Below are positions 1 through 5,434 of a stretch of 7,990 nt of DNA, piece after piece. The first letter of the stretch is position 1, and every line of letters starts with the position of its first letter. Origin of the DNA: Elusimicrobiota bacterium. Lineage in GTDB: Bacteria > Elusimicrobiota > Elusimicrobia > O2-12-FULL-59-9. The position numbers and the translations under genes are program-made. The notes below the pieces were generated by a model. The model saw nothing but the letters and a program-made list of their open reading frames with translations. It was not told the origin of the DNA and did no database searches. Where the stretch lies: assembly GCA_016206405.1 (NCBI GenBank), contig JACQRQ010000030.1, forward strand, positions 1-7,990, in the 5' to 3' direction.

Positions 1-131
1 CGGGCCTGGGACGGGAGGCCATCGGGGAGGACAAGTTCAATGTCGTTGCGGACCATCCCTTTTTCTGCGTGATCCGCGATAACCGGACGGGGGCGAATTT
101 GTTTATGGGCTCTATCGTAGACCCCACTTGA
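1..131 (+). CDS. Serpin (serine protease inhibitor), C-terminal fragment
   Basis: The window opens inside a gene read from base 3; only its last 42 residues are present, ending at the TGA at 129-131. The stretch VVADHPFFCVI matches the serpin signature pattern position by position (hydrophobic, A, D, H, P, F, F, C, x, I), and the tail IRDNRTGANLFMGSIVDPT has the typical serpin ending, with the LFMG strand and a terminal V-x-P. Serpins are suicide inhibitors: a target protease cuts the reactive-centre loop and is trapped covalently. The loop lies just before this signature. An ungapped comparison with alpha-1-antitrypsin puts the scissile bond near I-G-E in GREAIGEDKFN, but loop length varies, so specificity cannot be read. 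Whether the protein is exported cannot be judged because the N-terminus is outside the window. The family call is firm; activity is not shown. Confidence 0.9.
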   Translation, partial: GLGREAIGEDKFNVVADHPFFCVIRDNRTGANLFMGSIVDPT

Positions 132-173
132 AACAATGGCAGTATAAGACCTTTAACTCATACGGGGGCTATG

Positions 174-539
174 ATGAATTCCAAGAAACGACCTGCGCGT
201 CCCGAGATTAGCGGCGGATACTACGAGCTTGCCATCGAACTCGCAGCCGCATCCGATGATCGGCTGAGACGGGCGCTTGGCGCCCTTTGGCAGCACACAG
301 GCTTGGAAGGTTGTGCCGAAGAAATCGATCTTGCGTGGAATCGTCAATGGTCGCTTCGGCCCGTGAGCGATTTACTCCCTCTGGAGACCAGTTTATATGG
401 CATCGCCCGATTGCCGAATGGCTGTGAGGCGCTCTGTTCAACGACAACTGTTCGGGTCAAAGGCGATAACGACTGGATGACTTTGGAATCCCGATGGCCG
501 AGCTGTCGCGTTCTTACCGAGTGGGCGCTTACCCGATGA
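174..539 (+). CDS. Uncharacterised protein, N-terminal part (frameshifted gene)
   Basis: This frame encodes about 121 residues from the ATG at 174. An ATG at 171 is also in frame, but the GGGGG Shine-Dalgarno at 164-168 is better spaced for 174. No named domain is recognised. The residues up to about DNDWMTL read like a normal soluble protein with no signal peptide. After that the likely continuation lies in the other frame: the overlapping reading frame gives GIPMAELSRSYRVGAYP, which joins directly to DWMTL. Proteins I remember with a DW-x-x-L-x-IP-x-x-x-L-x-x-x-Y pattern are uncharacterised. The tail read in this frame, from about base 486 to 539, is therefore probably out-of-frame sequence. 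The full gene would be 174-787, about 204 residues. The start is 42 bases after the serpin stop, so the two could be co-transcribed. Confidence 0.6.
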   Translation: MNSKKRPARPEISGGYYELAIELAAASDDRLRRALGALWQHTGLEGCAEEIDLAWNRQWSLRPVSDLLPLETSLYGIARLPNGCEALCSTTTVRVKGDNDWMTLESRWPSCRVLTEWALTR

Positions 540-787
540 GGGATGGGACCCCGCTGGGCTGGCGGAATGAAATCAATGAATGGCTTCATCAAATAGGAGA
601 AAATATTTTTCGCGCCGATCCGTTTCGCGTCGGTCTGATTGGTTGGGAACCGACTGACTCTCTTGCCGCCGAACATAGAACAATTGAAGAAATGCCGGCA
701 CAACGCAGCGAAGGCTATCTTTGGCCTCAAGGGGCAGAAGTGGTTTGGTATCCGCCCACCCTTGGAGCACCGATGGAGATCGGATAA
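494..787 (+). CDS. Uncharacterised protein, C-terminal part (frameshifted gene)
   Basis: This is the continuation of the gene that starts at 174, shifted by one base. Open frame extends upstream of the ATG at 494, through a GIP tripeptide at 485-493, so the ATG is probably an internal Met and not a true start. The sequence contains WRNEINEWLHQIGENIF followed by DPFRVGLIGWEP, an amphipathic helix and a hydrophobic strand, as expected of a compact C-terminal half. Reading TTG at 483-485 and then GGA at 485-487 reuses one G, so a single lost G in the run TTTGGAA would explain the break. Possible causes are a sequencing or assembly error, a real pseudogene, or, less likely, programmed -1 frameshifting. 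The run is not a classical slippery heptamer. Function unknown. Confidence 0.55.
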   Translation: MAELSRSYRVGAYPMRDGTPLGWRNEINEWLHQIGENIFRADPFRVGLIGWEPTDSLAAEHRTIEEMPAQRSEGYLWPQGAEVVWYPPTLGAPMEIG

Positions 788-912
788 ATTTCGGCGCCTG
801 GCTTAAGTCGAGTCGGTGTTTCGGCGTCAAGGCTTGACATTGCGGAAATGCTTTGATGCGCGTGAGGAGACGCGGGGCAGGTCTTGCGACCAAACCGGAT
901 TGTGGGAGAGGA

Positions 913-1473
913 ATGCTCTGCAAGATTTTTCCATTGACGCCGGAGCGCTGGCAGGATCTTGAGGAACTCTTTGGAGAGCGCGGCGCGTGCGGCGGATGCT
1001 GGTGCATGTGGTGGCGCGTGCCGAGGGCCCAATGGATAGCGCAGAAAGGCGAGGGCAATAAGAAGGCTTTCAGGAAAATCGTAAACTCTGGGACATGCCC
1101 GGGACTGCTGGCCTATTGCGGCGGGCGCCCCGCGGCATGGTGCGCCGTAGAACCAAGGGAGGCCTATCCCGTTCTGGATAGGTCGCCTTCCCTCAAGCGA
1201 GTGGACGATAGGCCCGTATGGTCGGTGACGTGCTTTTTCGTGGCCAAACCATGGCGCAGGAAGGGTCTCACCGTCCAGCTTCTGCGGGCCGCCAAGCGCT
1301 TTGTCCGCGAGAGGGGTGGAAAGACGCTGGAGGGCTACCCCATGGAGGCGCGCAAGGGGAAGATGCCCGACGCCTTCGCATGGACCGGGCTTGCCTCCGC
1401 GTTTAGGCAGGCCGGTTTCAAGGAAGCGGCTCGCAGAAATTCCCGGTCTATCATGCGGTGCGATATCAGGTAA
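913..1473 (+). CDS. GNAT family N-acetyltransferase
   Basis: A 186-residue protein that resembles Gcn5-related N-acetyltransferases, which move an acetyl group from acetyl-CoA to an amine. The visible features are the opening FPLTPERWQDLEELFG, a cysteine/tryptophan motif CGGCWCMWWR at residues 26-35, the central strand VWSVTCFFVAKPWRRKG at 102-118, and the CoA pyrophosphate loop RRKGLT at 115-120 with the following helix VQLLRAAKRFV. The last Gly/Ala of the usual R-x-x-G-x-G/A loop is Thr. Near the end, FRQAGFKEAAR matches the F-x-x-x-GF element common in this fold. The Cys/Trp motif recalls a GNAT subgroup whose substrate I do not know. The ATG at 913 was chosen over TTG/ATG at 853/856 because GGGAGAGGA (904-912) lies directly before it and the extra 20 residues are Arg-rich and unlike the family. 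No partner gene suggests a substrate. Confidence 0.85.
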   Translation: MLCKIFPLTPERWQDLEELFGERGACGGCWCMWWRVPRAQWIAQKGEGNKKAFRKIVNSGTCPGLLAYCGGRPAAWCAVEPREAYPVLDRSPSLKRVDDRPVWSVTCFFVAKPWRRKGLTVQLLRAAKRFVRERGGKTLEGYPMEARKGKMPDAFAWTGLASAFRQAGFKEAARRNSRSIMRCDIR

Positions 1474-1549
1474 GCCTTTGTCGCAATGGAAATATGAAAT
1501 TTTGGACGGGCATACCTAATTGAAAGCACTACCTGAAAAAGGGGGCAGC

Positions 1550-2608
1550 ATGTTCCGCACGCGACTCAAGAAAACCGTTTTATGGATATTGCTGTTGTTG
1601 GAGCCGATGCGCCTTTTTGCCGGAAGCTCCCCGGTGAAAATTCTGGAGATGGCGGAGGAACCCAAGTTTTACATCGACCGGGCCGTTCCCAACGGACAAA
1701 CCGGCGAGTTGGAGATTTTTTCCGAGCCGGACCCGGATTATCTGAGGGCCCCCATCCTGGCCAAGATCACGTCTATGCGGCTTCAGCGACTGGAAAATAC
1801 CAAGCCATTCCCCTATCGTTCCACGGGATTTTTCCTGGCGGACTCCTCCCTGTTCTCGGAGATCGCTCGTTGCGGCCAAGCCGCCGAACCAGAGGGCGCA
1901 GCCCCGGATATGCTCATTGAGCCATTGAGCGTTTACAGCGTGGATTTGAACCAGGACGAACAGCCGGACATTCTGACCGCCGCCAAACACCGGCATTTTT
2001 GCGCGGAAGGGGGGCCCCCCTACGACAAATGGTACGGCTACTTTGTCCTGAGCGCTTTTCTAAATCAAGACGGCAAATGGACGCCTTTTGGCGCTCCTCT
2101 TTTCGCGGAGCCGATCGCCTATGGGGACGTTTCCTTTGAAGCGCTGGACTACACTCTGGAAAAGGCCCAGGCGCAGATCACGCCCCGGTTCACGACCTTG
2201 TGCGCTTCCATCCGCAAACAGGAGCAGGACAAGCAAAGCGGCGAAGGCGCGCAGTCCTTGCTTTCGATGAGCCTGTACTGCTGGAAATTCCAAGAGGGGA
2301 AGATGCTGAAGAATTTCGTCGCCTCGGATCTGCCGATGCTCAGAATCCGCCTCAACGAGAAGTCCCTGGAACAATTCGTGGATATGCCGGAAAACGACGG
2401 CAAGGAACCCGGCACGGGCGAGAAATGGTCCGCCAAATCAGACTGGGACTTCACCCTTTCCAAAGACGGAACCAAGGCCCTCGTTGACGGAAAGGAGGGC
2501 GATATCGAGGCGTTTCTGGAAGCCCAGGCCGACCTTGCGGAACCGCCACGGCAATCCATGGAGTCCGTCAAATCGTTCCACAAGACCATCGCCTTGAAAG
2601 GGTTTTAG
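1550..2608 (+). CDS. Secreted protein of unknown function with a DxNxDxxxD loop
   Basis: A 352-residue protein starting at the ATG at 1550 behind AAAAAGGGGG (1536-1545); a TTG at 1520 would only add ten unlikely residues. The N-terminus MFRTRLKKTVLWILLLLEPM followed by RLFA-GSS is a standard Sec signal peptide with probable cleavage after Ala24. No family is recognised. Residues 132-140, DLNQDEQPD, match the DxNxDxxxD calcium-loop pattern of FG-GAP/VCBS-type repeats, and the following IL fits; a looser LNQDGKW occurs at 171-177. Only one good loop is present, so this is not a full propeller. Cysteines at 108, 151, 218 and 244 could form disulfides after export. The C-terminal 75 residues are charged and probably less ordered. 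The 76-base gap after the acetyltransferase makes co-transcription possible but unproven. Confidence 0.75.
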   Translation: MFRTRLKKTVLWILLLLEPMRLFAGSSPVKILEMAEEPKFYIDRAVPNGQTGELEIFSEPDPDYLRAPILAKITSMRLQRLENTKPFPYRSTGFFLADSSLFSEIARCGQAAEPEGAAPDMLIEPLSVYSVDLNQDEQPDILTAAKHRHFCAEGGPPYDKWYGYFVLSAFLNQDGKWTPFGAPLFAEPIAYGDVSFEALDYTLEKAQAQITPRFTTLCASIRKQEQDKQSGEGAQSLLSMSLYCWKFQEGKMLKNFVASDLPMLRIRLNEKSLEQFVDMPENDGKEPGTGEKWSAKSDWDFTLSKDGTKALVDGKEGDIEAFLEAQADLAEPPRQSMESVKSFHKTIALKGF

Positions 2609-2783
2609 GAATTCCTGCGGTTGCGTTCGAGGGTAAGAATTTTAGGCGCGCCGCCAAGGCCGCTTACCGCCTCAAACCGTCGAATCCGAGATCGCCCTAG
2701 GAGAGAGGGGGCTGTCAACGCGGCCTCGCTCGATGCCGGGGTAGACGAGCCCAACGCCCTCTCGCTCAGCCGCAGAGCGGCGT
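2609..2783. other. Convergent intergenic junction
   Basis: This 175-base stretch separates a plus-strand stop (2606-2608) from a minus-strand stop (2784-2786). I see no gene. Possible structure: separated arms GAGAGGG (2703-2709) and CCCTCTC (2757-2763), and a GC hairpin GCCGC-AGA-GCGGC (2769-2781) with outer CGCT/AGCG pairing that reaches the minus-strand stop codon. Neither is followed by a U-run in either direction, so neither is a canonical intrinsic terminator. Confidence 0.4.
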
Positions 2784-4142
2784 TCAGCGCGTATAGTCGG
2801 GCGTTGTTTGTTTGGGGCTTGTGGTGTTGTTGTTGAACTTGCTGTTGGTCCGTTGGACCTCAAATTCCACAAAGAACTTGTCCCGGGGCGCCACGGAAAA
2901 CTTTGCGATGTCGCTGAGGGATTTTTCCGCTTGACCGTTCTTGAGGGGAATAGTGTCTTGCGCCGCTAATTTTGTGGTTTCCTCCGTCACGGTGCGCTTG
3001 AACGGCCACCAGCCCACTTCTTTGGTCGTGGTGATCTTCTTGATCACGCTGATTACGGCCGAAGTCTGCGCCTGCGGATTATCCAGGCCCTTTATATAGT
3101 CGTGGTCGGTGATGCTCAAGACTTGGTTGGCGCCGGCATTGCGAACCTGCATCTTAAGCGAGTTGTTGGGAGTCGCCAGGAGGCGCCGGCCCGTCAAAGT
3201 ATATTGATTTCCTTTCACCGTCTTGGTGTAGTTGTTGTACCTCGAGTCCGCTCTCACGTCGGCGCTCAAGCCGTCAAATTCGGCTGTTATTGTCTCTTCC
3301 TCCGAAGGAAGCAAGGGGGCGCCGCGAACGATGATGTTGAAGGCCCTCTTGGCATTATTGGCCAGCTCGGATTTGGGCTCGGGCTTGACTTCCCGCCAAT
3401 CATCGACATACGGCACATTTCTAGGAAAGTTTTTTTGCTCGCAGACTTCCTGTTTGGAATAGCCCAGCTTTTGGGCATTTTCCCCGCCGTACTTTTCAAT
3501 CACATTGTCATAAATCTGCTTTCCGCAGGCGCTTTCAGCGTGCCGCATGCGCGCCTTGAAGGCATCCCAGTCATCCGGCTTATCGCGCAGCAGGCCTTTT
3601 TCCACCAAACATTCGGCCGTGGAGTTTCCAATTCCCTTGACGGCGGCGGCCAGTTGTTCGGGCCGGTTTCCTGACACGCCGCTGAATTCTCCATAGAAGC
3701 CGTGCCAATCACCCTTTCCGTTTCCCGGCACTTTTTCACAGACCGTTTTCCAGTGATCGACCGTGTCATATCCTTCTTCTCGCCAAGTTTCACGCCAGGT
3801 TTCGGTCCATACCCAATTGACCTGGGTTTCTATGGCGGTGGAGAACTGATTTTGCCCGGCTTTTCTCTGGAAGGGTTGCGTTTGTTCCACTCCCTGTTTC
3901 TGTCGTGGGGTTTGCGATATGATTTCCCTGGCGATTACCTCTCTGGATTCGACCGTCCGATTCGACGGATTTTCGGCCCGCACGAAAACGGCGCCGCTCT
4001 TCGGCTCGGCTCCATCAAAAAATTGGACTCCCTCCGTCCAGCCCTCCGGGGCTTCCGAATCCAGGCCGTAGCCTAATCGTAAATTCAACGTTGTTGCCGC
4101 GAGCAAGACGGCTGAAAACATCCCGATTCTTAGCTTAGACAT
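2784..4142 (-). CDS. Secreted Trp-rich protein of unknown function
   Basis: A 452-residue minus-strand protein starting at the ATG read from 4142, with GGGAGAG (4156-4150) seven bases upstream. MSKLRIGMFSAVLLAATTLN followed by LRLGYGLDS looks like a Sec signal peptide, although the h-region is followed by basic and polar residues and the cleavage site is not sharp. No known family is recognised. Three zones can be seen. Residues 30-105 are polar, with beta-type segments. Residues 106-250 are rich in Trp, Glu and Lys, with a tandem TETWRETWREE at 112-122 and all four cysteines (135, 178, 206, 234), suggesting two disulfides. Residues 260-430 are beta-rich (for example WWPFKRTVTEETTKL and FFVEFEVQRT). 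The tail from 432 is Asn/Thr-rich and probably disordered. It is transcribed away from the protease gene at 4532 across a shared 389-base upstream region. Confidence 0.7.
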   Translation of the reverse strand: MSKLRIGMFSAVLLAATTLNLRLGYGLDSEAPEGWTEGVQFFDGAEPKSGAVFVRAENPSNRTVESREVIAREIISQTPRQKQGVEQTQPFQRKAGQNQFSTAIETQVNWVWTETWRETWREEGYDTVDHWKTVCEKVPGNGKGDWHGFYGEFSGVSGNRPEQLAAAVKGIGNSTAECLVEKGLLRDKPDDWDAFKARMRHAESACGKQIYDNVIEKYGGENAQKLGYSKQEVCEQKNFPRNVPYVDDWREVKPEPKSELANNAKRAFNIIVRGAPLLPSEEETITAEFDGLSADVRADSRYNNYTKTVKGNQYTLTGRRLLATPNNSLKMQVRNAGANQVLSITDHDYIKGLDNPQAQTSAVISVIKKITTTKEVGWWPFKRTVTEETTKLAAQDTIPLKNGQAEKSLSDIAKFSVAPRDKFFVEFEVQRTNSKFNNNTTSPKQTTPDYTR

Positions 4143-4185
4143 TAATTTTCTCTCCCACTATCAGTGCGCCAATGACCTCGTTGGC

Positions 4186-4213
4186 AGTGTAGAAATTCTA
4201 CGAAATCCCTCAA
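4186..4213 (-). promoter_or_regulatory. Candidate promoter with spacer palindrome for the 452-residue protein
   Basis: Read on the minus strand, TTGAGG (4213-4208) and TACACT (4191-4186) are separated by 16 bases, a fair sigma-70-like pair with four of six matches each. The palindrome GTAGAA-A-TTCTAC (4189-4201) lies in the spacer and overlaps the -10 box, where a bound repressor would block RNA polymerase. The implied leader is about 35-40 bases. Inference from sequence only. Confidence 0.35.
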
Positions 4214-4253
4214 GAATTCCGCCTGGGGCTTTGGGGAAGGGTAAACAAGGTTT

Positions 4254-4279
4254 TTGGACCTATTCTAAAATAGGTCCAA
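4254..4279. repeat. Perfect 11-bp inverted repeat (hairpin 1)
   Basis: The arms TTGGACCTATT (4254-4264) and AATAGGTCCAA (4269-4279) are perfectly complementary around the loop CTAA. No U-run follows in either direction, so it is not an intrinsic terminator. The inner 8 bp and the loop are nearly identical to hairpin 3 at 4375-4394. It could work as DNA, a dyad for a dimeric regulator, or as RNA. Confidence 0.75.
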
Positions 4280-4341
4280 GGTCCCAGGCATCGGGCAGTA
4301 AGCGGGTGGAAATGAGTCAGCCGGCGCGGCGATTTCAGGGA

Positions 4342-4356
4342 GGGTCTTTTGGACCC
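4342..4356. repeat. Short inverted repeat GGGTC/GACCC (hairpin 2)
   Basis: GGGTC (4342-4346) and GACCC (4352-4356) flank TTTTG. It lies between the two related hairpins and contains one of the GGGNCTTT words. On its own a 5-bp stem is weak; it is listed because it shares the GG-N-CC theme with its neighbours. Confidence 0.4.
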
Positions 4357-4374
4357 AGCCCAATCCCCAAAAAA

Positions 4375-4394
4375 GGCCTATTCCAAAATAGGCC
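4375..4394. repeat. Perfect 8-bp inverted repeat (hairpin 3), terminator-like on the minus strand
   Basis: The arms GGCCTATT (4375-4382) and AATAGGCC (4387-4394) surround the loop CCAA. Compared with hairpin 1, one A-T pair has become a G-C pair on both arms, which keeps the stem. On the minus strand the stem is followed at once by six T (4374-4369), so it could act as an intrinsic terminator for antisense transcription entering from the protease gene. On the plus strand it would lie in the protease leader if transcription starts upstream. Confidence 0.65.
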
Positions 4395-4531
4395 CAAAAT
4401 AAAAGGAGAGCTTAAATAATGGGGGAGCATGACGCCCCCCGAACCGTCCGAAGAACGTGGGCCTTTCGACCTAACGCGCCTTGGGACTTTGGCCGCTTGC
4501 TCTTTGTTTATTTTCCGGCTAAGACATTAAC

Positions 4532-5383
4532 ATGCGTTTTTTAAGGACAGGCAAATTGTCCGGGGGTTTTCTTTTGTCCCTCCTGGCGTTGATTCCGATG
4601 CCGGGCCACGCCTATGTGCGTCACCTTGCCGCGCTGCTTTTCGTTTTGAGCCTTGCGGGCGTTTGGCCCGGGCTTTGCGCGGCGGGAATCAATTGCCGCG
4701 AGGATGATGCCGATTCTTTTTCTTTCGTCGTCAGGGTCGCCGACACGCAAAAAGATTCGCACTGCACCGGCGTCCTCTTCAGGGGCCGCTACGTCCTGAC
4801 TGCGGCGCATTGCCTGTATTCGGGTTCCGACGGGGACCGCGTTCTGACGCAGGCGCGCAGCCTGCGGATTTTCCTGGGACCGGACGGGGACAGGCCGGGT
4901 CCGGCGGTCAGCCGCTTTGAAATCCATCCGGAGTATCCAGGCGAGTTCAGGGATGGGGATGAGGTTGACGTCGCGGTTCTCGAATTGGAGGCGGCGTCCG
5001 ATGGCGGCCTGGATGCCGATTTCCGCGACATTCCCCGGCGCTCGAAGGTTTTCGTCGCGGGATACGGCGTCACGGTGAGCGGTGGATGGAAGGCCGACGG
5101 CAAGCGCAGAATAGGGGAGAATGAAATAGGAAGGGTCGACACAAATTTCATTTGCCTGAAAAAGACGACTTTACCTCCTCCGGAAGAGCCGATGCCGGAA
5201 CGAAACGGCTGCGTTCCGGCCGGCCAGGATTCCGGAGGGCCGCTGATCCTTGACGGAAAGATCAAAGGCATCCTTTCAAAGAGTTTGCAGGTTTGGCTTC
5301 AGGACGGCTCGACTTCCGACGAGAGCTGCTACGTCAATTTCCAGAATCCGCAGGTCCGCGCCTTTCTTGAGAATTTCTTTTAG
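4532..5383 (+). CDS. Exported trypsin-like serine protease (S1 family)
   Basis: A 283-residue protein with the S1 catalytic triad in order: His93 in LTAAHC, Asp146 in DVAVLEL, and Ser234 in DSGGPLI. Cys78 and Cys94 bracket the histidine as in the usual disulfide, and Cys227/Cys266 suit the pair around the primary pocket. The residue before Asp-Ser is Gln232 (G-Q-D-S-G-G-P), where nearly all S1 enzymes have Gly193, one of the two oxyanion-hole amides. The N-terminus has two hydrophobic segments: 11-22, ending in a signal-peptidase-like GHA at 25-27, and 31-49, ending in GLCAAG. The true start is uncertain. The ATG at 4532 lacks a Shine-Dalgarno, a TTG at 4556 has AAGGA at 4543-4547, and a GTG at 4616 would leave only the second segment. 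The short region before the domain could be a propeptide. Substrate unknown; probably periplasmic or secreted. Confidence 0.88.
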   Translation: MRFLRTGKLSGGFLLSLLALIPMPGHAYVRHLAALLFVLSLAGVWPGLCAAGINCREDDADSFSFVVRVADTQKDSHCTGVLFRGRYVLTAAHCLYSGSDGDRVLTQARSLRIFLGPDGDRPGPAVSRFEIHPEYPGEFRDGDEVDVAVLELEAASDGGLDADFRDIPRRSKVFVAGYGVTVSGGWKADGKRRIGENEIGRVDTNFICLKKTTLPPPEEPMPERNGCVPAGQDSGGPLILDGKIKGILSKSLQVWLQDGSTSDESCYVNFQNPQVRAFLENFF

Positions 5384-5434
5384 TTTTCCGGACGGACTAA
5401 GAAGTTGGATACAGGGGCTTCAATGGCGAGTATC

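Larger units (their letters stand above)
4225..4494 (+). repeat. Four copies of the GGGNCTTT word in one intergenic region
   Basis: The word GGGNCTTT occurs on the plus strand at 4225-4232 (GGGGCTTTGG), 4342-4349 (GGGTCTTTTGG), 4459-4466 (GGGCCTTTCG) and 4483-4490 (GGGACTTTGG). Each copy is followed within one base by G, and three of them continue to a CC. With seven fixed bases, far less than one copy is expected by chance in this span. One more copy (5909-5916) lies inside the oxidoreductase gene and may be coincidence. It could be a protein-binding site or a decayed repeat family. Confidence 0.5.
4143..4531. other. Divergent intergenic region with hairpins and repeated motifs
   Basis: This gap of 389 bases lies between two divergently transcribed genes for exported proteins. 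From left to right it holds the leader of the minus-strand gene (with a small GCCAA/TTGGC stem at 4168-4185), a candidate minus promoter, two related perfect hairpins (4254-4279 and 4375-4394), another hairpin (4342-4356), a G5/C5 inverted repeat around 4420-4440, and four copies of GGGNCTTT. A 62-codon open frame across 4231-4419 has no good start and is dismissed. A 41-codon frame at 4419-4544 behind AAGGAG (4403-4408) cannot be excluded. Confidence 0.7.

Noticed and set aside
834..839. Perfect TTGACA before the acetyltransferase
   Set aside because: No acceptable -10 box lies 16-18 bases downstream, so it is not called as a promoter.
573..1058. 161-codon minus-strand frame
   Set aside because: It is low-complexity and Pro/His/Ser/Arg-rich, and lies opposite two plus-strand genes that look like real proteins.
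2621..2836. Open frame beginning RSRVRILGAPPR, a string often seen over tRNA 3' ends
   Set aside because: No tRNA cloverleaf can be built around it: there is no proper T-arm, anticodon arm or acceptor pairing, and the frame runs into the opposite-strand gene.
3102..3674. 190-codon plus-strand frame opposite the Trp-rich protein
   Set aside because: It is the shadow of the minus-strand gene, which has a signal peptide, a Shine-Dalgarno and a good start.
4231..4419. 62-codon plus-strand open frame across the hairpins
   Set aside because: It starts with TTG without a Shine-Dalgarno, its composition follows the repeats, and it lies in the structured intergenic region.
4420..4440. GGGGG/CCCCC inverted repeat as a terminator
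   Set aside because: No U-run follows on the plus strand, and no minus-strand gene ends there. It may only affect the small frame at 4419.
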